DNA from: JBAZYZ01 sp964366065
GTDB taxonomy: Bacteria > Patescibacteriota > Minisyncoccia > Phycocordibacterales > VMEP01
Assembly (NCBI GenBank): GCA_964366065.1
Contig: CAYISF010000027.1
Span: 1 to 9,645, forward strand
Length of the DNA: 9,645 nt
Direction of reading: 5' to 3'
Shown here: one piece after another, positions 6,761-9,645 of the stretch
How the letters are laid out: each line of letters opens with the position of its first letter
Numbering within the stretch: the stretch's first letter is position 1
Program-made: the position numbers and the translations under genes
The notes under the pieces: model-generated
The model's input: only the letters and a program-made list of their open reading frames with translations
Databases searched by the model: none
Told to the model about the DNA's origin: nothing

Positions 6761-7366
6761 CTATTTTTTTCTTTTCTTTCCGGCAATGTTTTTATTCTTT
6801 GTCTTTTTCGCGACCGTTTTTTCAAATTCCCGCGGGAGAGCGAAATGCTGATGATTGCGCCCGTGATATCGTCCCGTCGTTTTGTAATCTTTCTTGGGCG
6901 GACTCGAAATATCGGCAAATAAAATCTGCGCGATACGCATCCCCGGACGGAGAATTATCGGAAGCTTATTGAAATTACAAAGCTCAAACGTAATATTCAA
7001 AAAATGGCCCGGATTGATGAGTCCCGCGGTGTTATGAACCACCAAGCCAAGCCTGGCTAGACTGCTTTTGCCGGAAAGCTGGATAAGATATTTATCCGAA
7101 CCAAAATAATCCTTCGATGTGCCAAGAACGGTGCCTCCCGGGTGAAGATAGTATTCTTCGCCGAGGGCTACATCCTTCTCAATCATTGCCGGGAATATTT
7201 TATTTTCAGGGTCAATGGCTATAGATTGATGCCCTGACACGGCCCAAAATTTATTACCCAGTAAGATATCGTAACTTGCCGGCTGAAGGCGTTTCTCGTC
7301 AAACTCAGATATAACAATATCCCCTTTTACTACCGCTTTTTTAATATCTACGTCAGATAAAAACAT
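6761..7366 (-). CDS. dcd: dCTP deaminase (dUTPase-fold)
   Basis: Deaminates dCTP to dUTP, or directly to dUMP if bifunctional, feeding thymidylate synthesis. Of 201 residues, LQPASYDILLG (27-37), GKSSLARLGLVVHNTAG (99-115) and ITFELCNFNKLPIILRPGMRIAQILF (125-150) are diagnostic; E128 matches the catalytic glutamate in E. coli FEN/EFYN-type text (VLEFYN). Two positions differ from E. coli: the usual GRSS reads GKSS (K100), and RIDPG reads LINPG (N118). Residues 182-201 form a lysine-rich tail beyond the conserved fold. The gene starts 2 nt after the CYTH gene stop and ends 3 nt before thymidylate synthase, so it is the middle gene of a tight operon. Whether it makes dUTP or dUMP cannot be settled by eye; no separate dut is present here. 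Confidence 0.93.
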   Translation of the reverse strand: MFLSDVDIKKAVVKGDIVISEFDEKRLQPASYDILLGNKFWAVSGHQSIAIDPENKIFPAMIEKDVALGEEYYLHPGGTVLGTSKDYFGSDKYLIQLSGKSSLARLGLVVHNTAGLINPGHFLNITFELCNFNKLPIILRPGMRIAQILFADISSPPKKDYKTTGRYHGRNHQHFALPREFEKTVAKKTKNKNIAGKKRKK

Positions 7367-7368
7367 AT

Positions 7369-8049
7369 TTATGTAATTACGAATATATTATCAGTACCGT
7401 AATATTTTGCCCAGTTTTCATTATAATGCGCGAACATTCTTTCTAATCTGTCTTGCGGCAATTCCAAAACGCCGAGCTTGTCCATAAACTGGGAAAGTTC
7501 CTTTCGGGCAAGAGGCGCGAAAGATTCTTTATCCACTAACTTTTCAAACTCTGCGATATAGCCGTAGCCGGCGTTTTTATCGAAACAGACGGTAATATTA
7601 CTGCTTTTATATTCCTCCCGTTCACGCGACCATTTCGCCTGATACTTGAAATCGGCGTCCAAGAGAAGCTGGTCAAGCTCTTCAAGAGTCATGTTTTTCA
7701 GTTCAACTTCAAGCTCCTTCCTTGAGATAGTGTTGTGGCTTGTTCCACCGTCAAGGGAAGCTTTGATGACAAAAATAAGCCGCTCGTTGTCAATCAAGCG
7801 CGTACGAACTGAAAAATTGCTGCCATTTTCAATAATTAACTTCAGTTCTTTGCGGTCTTTTTCTCCCGATTGAGGAGATAAATGCTCACGAAGTTTTTCA
7901 AAATCCCCATCCGTGAAATAATGATTGAGTTGTTTATGTCTGGAAACAAATTTTGTGTTAGGGTCAAGCGCATGAAGCTTGTTTTTAACTTCTGCCGCTC
8001 TTTCTTTAGAACCTAAAAAACTTTTAATCTCAACTTCGCATAGTGACAT
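7369..8049 (-). CDS. CYTH-domain protein (class IV adenylate cyclase / triphosphatase-like)
   Basis: A 226-residue soluble protein of the triphosphate tunnel family, whose members bind triphosphates with divalent metals (triphosphatases, thiamine-triphosphatases, class IV adenylyl cyclases). The N-terminal ExExK signature is present as EVEIK (E5, E7, K9). Other tunnel residues appear in order: VRTRL (R82, R84), FVIKAS (K96), SRKELEVEL (E112, E114, E116), KWSREREEY (K139, R142, R144), VCFDKNAGYGYIAEFE (D157, E167, E169). This pattern looks complete, so the protein is probably active, but the substrate is not readable. It is the first gene of the dcd-thymidylate synthase unit, behind a good promoter whose start leaves almost no leader. 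The association suggests a role near nucleotide triphosphates; this is inference. Confidence 0.88.
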   Translation of the reverse strand: MSLCEVEIKSFLGSKERAAEVKNKLHALDPNTKFVSRHKQLNHYFTDGDFEKLREHLSPQSGEKDRKELKLIIENGSNFSVRTRLIDNERLIFVIKASLDGGTSHNTISRKELEVELKNMTLEELDQLLLDADFKYQAKWSREREEYKSSNITVCFDKNAGYGYIAEFEKLVDKESFAPLARKELSQFMDKLGVLELPQDRLERMFAHYNENWAKYYGTDNIFVIT

Positions 8050-8056
8050 AACACGC

Positions 8057-8085
8057 AGTATATACTGGTGCGGTAACTATTTCAA
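8057..8085 (-). promoter_or_regulatory. Sigma70-type promoter for the CYTH-dcd-thymidylate synthase operon
   Basis: On the minus strand TTGAAA (8080-8085) and TATACT (8057-8062) are separated by exactly 17 nt, each matching the consensus at five of six positions. A start about 7 nt past the -10 box falls at about 8050, one base before the ATG at 8049. The mRNA would therefore be leaderless or nearly so, which agrees with the absence of a ribosome site in front of the CYTH gene. Confidence 0.65.
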
Positions 8086-8125
8086 AGTCCGGGTAAATAC
8101 TGAAACGAAACATCATAGAACACAA

Positions 8126-8160
8126 AATTAAAGTCATTTTTGCTAAAAATGCCTTTAATT
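8126..8160 (-). terminator. Hairpin after rplK, likely transcription terminator
   Basis: Arms AATTAAAG and CATTTTT pair with AAAAATG and CTTTAATT around the loop GCT, with a single mismatch (8134 against 8152). In the rplK direction the stem is followed by a short T-rich stretch (TTAATTTTG). It lies 22 nt after the rplK stop and before the next promoter, where an operon end is expected. The stem is AT-rich and the T-run is short, so termination may be inefficient. The rest of 8050-8181 holds only the promoter at 8057-8085. Confidence 0.55.
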
Positions 8161-8181
8161 CCAAGATTTAATATTACGTTA

Positions 8182-8604
8182 CTACTCCACCTCAATTCCC
8201 ATACTTCGGGCGCTGCCTTCAATAATTTTCATGGCTTGCTCGACAGTGTGCGCGTTTAGGTCAACCATCTTTTTCTCGGCAATTCCGCGTACTTGTGCTT
8301 TGGTGATTTTACCCGCCTTGGAAAGCGTATTTTTGCCCGAGCCCTTCTCCACTCCGGCCGCTTTTAAAATAAGGCCGGAGGCCGGCGGGGTCTTTACGAC
8401 GAAATCAAAAGTGCGGTCTTCATAGACGGCTACTGTGACCGAAACCGTGTCGCCAATCATTTTATTAGTGGCCGCGTTGAATTTGGTTACAAATTCGCCA
8501 ATATTCACTCCGGCCTGGCCGAGCGTAGGTCCTAAAGGCGGCGCGGGTGTCGCTTTACCCGCCGCAATCTGCAATTTTATTTTCTTAGTAACTTTCTTGG
8601 CCAT
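8182..8604 (-). CDS. rplK: 50S ribosomal protein L11
   Basis: A component of the GTPase-associated centre of the large ribosomal subunit, binding 23S rRNA and contacting elongation factors. The 140-residue length is typical. The N-terminal domain has the proline-rich switch region APPLGPTLGQAGVNIGEFVTKFN (21-43); the C-terminal RNA-binding domain carries KTPPASGLILKAAG (71-84) and ends with GSARSMGIEVE (130-140). The ATG at 8604 has no ribosome site: the sequence just upstream belongs to the 9-nt repeat array of the neighbouring element. The usual partner nusG is present but separated by the four-helix-bundle gene, and rplA does not follow; instead there is a terminator-like hairpin. Confidence 0.98.
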   Translation of the reverse strand: MAKKVTKKIKLQIAAGKATPAPPLGPTLGQAGVNIGEFVTKFNAATNKMIGDTVSVTVAVYEDRTFDFVVKTPPASGLILKAAGVEKGSGKNTLSKAGKITKAQVRGIAEKKMVDLNAHTVEQAMKIIEGSARSMGIEVE

Positions 8605-8616
8605 GGTTTAGTTGTT

Positions 8617-8652
8617 AAGTTGAATAAGTTTAAAAAGTTTTATAGGTTTTTA
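8617..8652 (+). repeat. 9-nt tandem repeats, downstream flank of the four-helix-bundle gene
   Basis: Three clear units read on the plus strand: AAGTTGAAT (8617-8625), AAGTTTAAA (8626-8634), AAGTTTTAT (8635-8643). A degenerate fourth, AGGTTTTTA, ends at 8652. A further partial copy (TAGTTGTT) precedes them. The array overlaps the stop codon of the four-helix-bundle gene and runs to within a few bases of the rplK start. Confidence 0.7.
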
Positions 8653-9011
8653 TCTTTCTCTTTTATAAATTTTATATATCCACTAATTGCCTTCAACAGT
8701 TCCGTGTATTTCTCGGCTATCTTATCGGCTAAATCTTTATTCACAATTTCTTTCTTGGCTGACCTTAATATATTTCTCTTTGTTTCTTCAGCTTCACCTT
8801 TAGCTATGTATAAATATCGAATTTTTTCTTTGTAGGTGTGTCTAGCATAACCTTCTGAAATATTATTCGCAACTGCCGCCGATGACCTCCTTATTTGGTC
8901 GACACTTCTGAATTTTTCATCTTTGGGGAAACTCTCGGTAATCTTATGAAGTTCAACTTCAAGATTTTCGGCCATCTGATAGATTTTCAAATTTTCCAGT
9001 CCGGTCGCCAT
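8640..9011 (-). CDS. Four-helix-bundle protein (23S rRNA intervening-sequence/S23 family)
   Basis: A 123-residue, highly charged, all-helical protein. The family signature is clear: LENLKIYQMAENL at the start (5-17), ITESFPKDEKF (24-34), and the core QIRRSSAAVANNISEGYAR (39-57), followed by KIRYLYIAKGEAEET (63-77). It has the usual family length and appears intact. Members are found inside 23S rRNA intervening sequences and as free-standing genes in many bacteria; the same fold occurs in Avd, an accessory protein of diversity-generating retroelements. No molecular function is established, and no reverse transcriptase is present here. Repeat arrays overlap both its start and its stop, so gene and repeats form one unit inserted between nusG and rplK. 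Confidence 0.92.
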   Translation of the reverse strand: MATGLENLKIYQMAENLEVELHKITESFPKDEKFRSVDQIRRSSAAVANNISEGYARHTYKEKIRYLYIAKGEAEETKRNILRSAKKEIVNKDLADKIAEKYTELLKAISGYIKFIKEKDKNL

Positions 9012-9054
9012 TAAACTTATTTAACTTATAAAACTTACTAAACTTTATAAACTA
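9010..9054 (-). repeat. Five tandem 9-nt repeats, upstream flank of the four-helix-bundle gene
   Basis: Read on the plus strand the units are ATTAAACTT (9010-9018), ATTTAACTT (9019-9027), ATAAAACTT (9028-9036), ACTAAACTT (9037-9045) and TATAAACTA (9046-9054). On the minus strand this is an AAGTTTANT-type repeat, the inverse of the array at 8617-8652. The period is exactly nine and the TAAACTT part is best conserved. The first unit overlaps the gene's start codon and the last abuts the nusG hairpin. Confidence 0.8.
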
Positions 9055-9096
9055 GTCGAATTAGATTTTCTTTATTTGAAGAAAATCTAATTCGAC
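9055..9096. repeat. 18-bp perfect inverted repeat over the nusG stop codon
   Basis: Arms at 9055-9072 and 9079-9096 are perfectly complementary, with a 6-nt loop (TATTTG on the plus strand). The right arm encodes VELDFL of nusG; the left arm encodes the terminal KKI, the stop codon and six further bases. The transcript would form a strong hairpin at the end of nusG. It could reduce readthrough into the next gene or protect the 3' end of nusG mRNA. It lacks a good T-run, so a classical terminator is doubtful. Confidence 0.7.
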
Positions 9097-9603
9097 AGGC
9101 GTCTCGCGCCCAAACATAGATACTAGCACCTTCACTTTGCCGCGGGCCTCGTCAACTTCAGAAACCTTACCTTCAAATTCCTTGAACGGACCGTCGGAAA
9201 CGATAACCGCGTCCCCTATCTCAAGATTGACATTGTGCTTTACGGTATCGGATTTCATCCGCTTGAACAAGGCCTCTATTTCGTCGCGGTTCAGCGGCAC
9301 CGGATTTACTCCCGCCCCGACGAAACCCGTCACCCTGGGAGTATTCCTGACCACATACCACGAATCGTCCGTCACAATCATGTCCACGAGCACATAACCG
9401 GGATATATTTTCTCCTCGTTTTCCACGCGTTTGCCGCCTTTCACTTTTATGACGGTCTCCGTCGGCACCACGACGCTGAAAATCTTGTCCTCCATGCCGA
9501 GCGACTCCACTCGCTGCTTCAAATTGCGCATAACCGCGTTCTCATAGCCGGCATAGGTGTGTATGGCATACCAATTTCTTTCCCCGTGTACTTCTTGTTT
9601 CAT
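9061..9603 (-). CDS. nusG: Transcription termination/antitermination factor NusG
   Basis: A cytoplasmic factor that binds the RNA polymerase clamp and links it to Rho or to ribosomal protein S10. It has 180 residues, the normal length. The NGN domain (about 9-115) starts with RNWYAIHTYAGYENAV and includes EEKIYPGYVLVDM (63-75) and WYVVRNTPRVTGFVG (82-96). The KOW domain (about 127-175) has IGDAVIVSDGPFKEFEGKVSEVD (129-151) and VSMFGRETPVELDFLQIKKI at the end. The ATG at 9603 has no clear ribosome site. It normally pairs with rplK downstream; here a four-helix-bundle element intervenes. Its last eleven codons and stop lie within an 18-bp perfect hairpin. The 42 bases upstream, to the right edge, are AT-rich with nothing I can name. 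Confidence 0.98.
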   Translation of the reverse strand: MKQEVHGERNWYAIHTYAGYENAVMRNLKQRVESLGMEDKIFSVVVPTETVIKVKGGKRVENEEKIYPGYVLVDMIVTDDSWYVVRNTPRVTGFVGAGVNPVPLNRDEIEALFKRMKSDTVKHNVNLEIGDAVIVSDGPFKEFEGKVSEVDEARGKVKVLVSMFGRETPVELDFLQIKKI

Positions 9604-9645
9604 ATGTTTTCTTAACGAGTGAAGCGAGTTTTAGAAAATAATGAC

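Larger units (their letters stand above)
8608..9054 (-). mobile_element. Four-helix-bundle gene with inverted 9-nt repeat arrays (IVS-like element, putative)
   Basis: A compact unit lies between nusG and rplK: one small gene enclosed by arrays of AAGTT-type 9-nt repeats that face in opposite directions at the two ends. In the minus-strand transcript the two flanks are largely complementary, so they could pair over several repeat units and loop out the gene. This is the layout of the intervening sequences found in some 23S rRNA genes, which carry the same protein family. I see no transposase, no intact insertion-site duplication and no second copy in the window, so mobility is inference. Confidence 0.4.

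Noticed and set aside
8608..9054. A diversity-generating retroelement, given the Avd-like fold of the four-helix-bundle protein.
   Set aside because: No reverse transcriptase, template repeat or variable repeat is present, and nothing in the window resembles a target protein.
8617..9054. The 9-nt repeat arrays as a CRISPR array.
   Set aside because: The units are tandem with no unique spacers, far shorter than CRISPR repeats, and no cas gene is present.
4807..9096. The 9-mer CGAATTAGA shared by the arsR palindromes and the nusG hairpin as a common motif.
   Set aside because: It is short and AT-rich, and in nusG it is explained by the conserved protein end VELDF; chance is sufficient.
9055..9096. 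The nusG hairpin as a standard intrinsic terminator.
   Set aside because: The stem is AT-rich and is not followed by a T-run in the nusG direction (the next bases are TAGTTTATAAAG), so I list it as an inverted repeat only.

Overview
The window suggests a bacterium of the Candidate Phyla Radiation (Patescibacteria, probably Parcubacteria-like). The evidence is the protein families present: an IleRS of the archaeal/eukaryotic type carrying an extra domain, a thymidylate synthase with an MtrA/DUF4346-like N-terminus, a small four-helix-bundle (S23/IVP-type) gene, and almost no Shine-Dalgarno sequences. I infer this from family resemblance; no search was run. Every supported gene lies on the minus strand, so the text below follows the direction of transcription, from high to low coordinates.

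Right block (9645 to about 8120): nusG, a four-helix-bundle gene, then rplK. The middle gene interrupts the usual nusG-rplK pair. It is bracketed by arrays of 9-nt repeats that are inverted relative to each other, and an 18-bp perfect hairpin overlaps the end of nusG. A hairpin after rplK probably closes the unit; rplA does not follow.

Centre (8085 to 5240): a good sigma70-type promoter whose predicted start is almost at the first codon drives a tight three-gene unit: a CYTH-domain protein, dCTP deaminase (dcd), and a thymidylate synthase. The spacings are 2 and 3 nt. Together dcd and the thymidylate synthase form a dCTP to dUMP to dTMP route; the role of the CYTH protein is open.

Regulatory segment (5239 to 4779): a 16-codon reading frame behind the best ribosome binding site in the window, then a short cysteine-free ArsR-type repressor gene. 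The repressor gene is flanked on both sides by near-identical perfect palindromes with a 2-nt centre. One lies just before the arsR start; the other overlaps a candidate promoter for argS-ileS.

Left block (4757 to 1): argS and then ileS, 18 nt apart. ileS runs off the left edge. Its reading frame contains a complete histidine-phosphatase (phosphoglycerate-mutase-like) domain with all catalytic residues, placed between the two halves of a zinc-ribbon in the synthetase body. This fusion, the four-helix-bundle element and the palindromes around arsR are the most noteworthy parts of the window.
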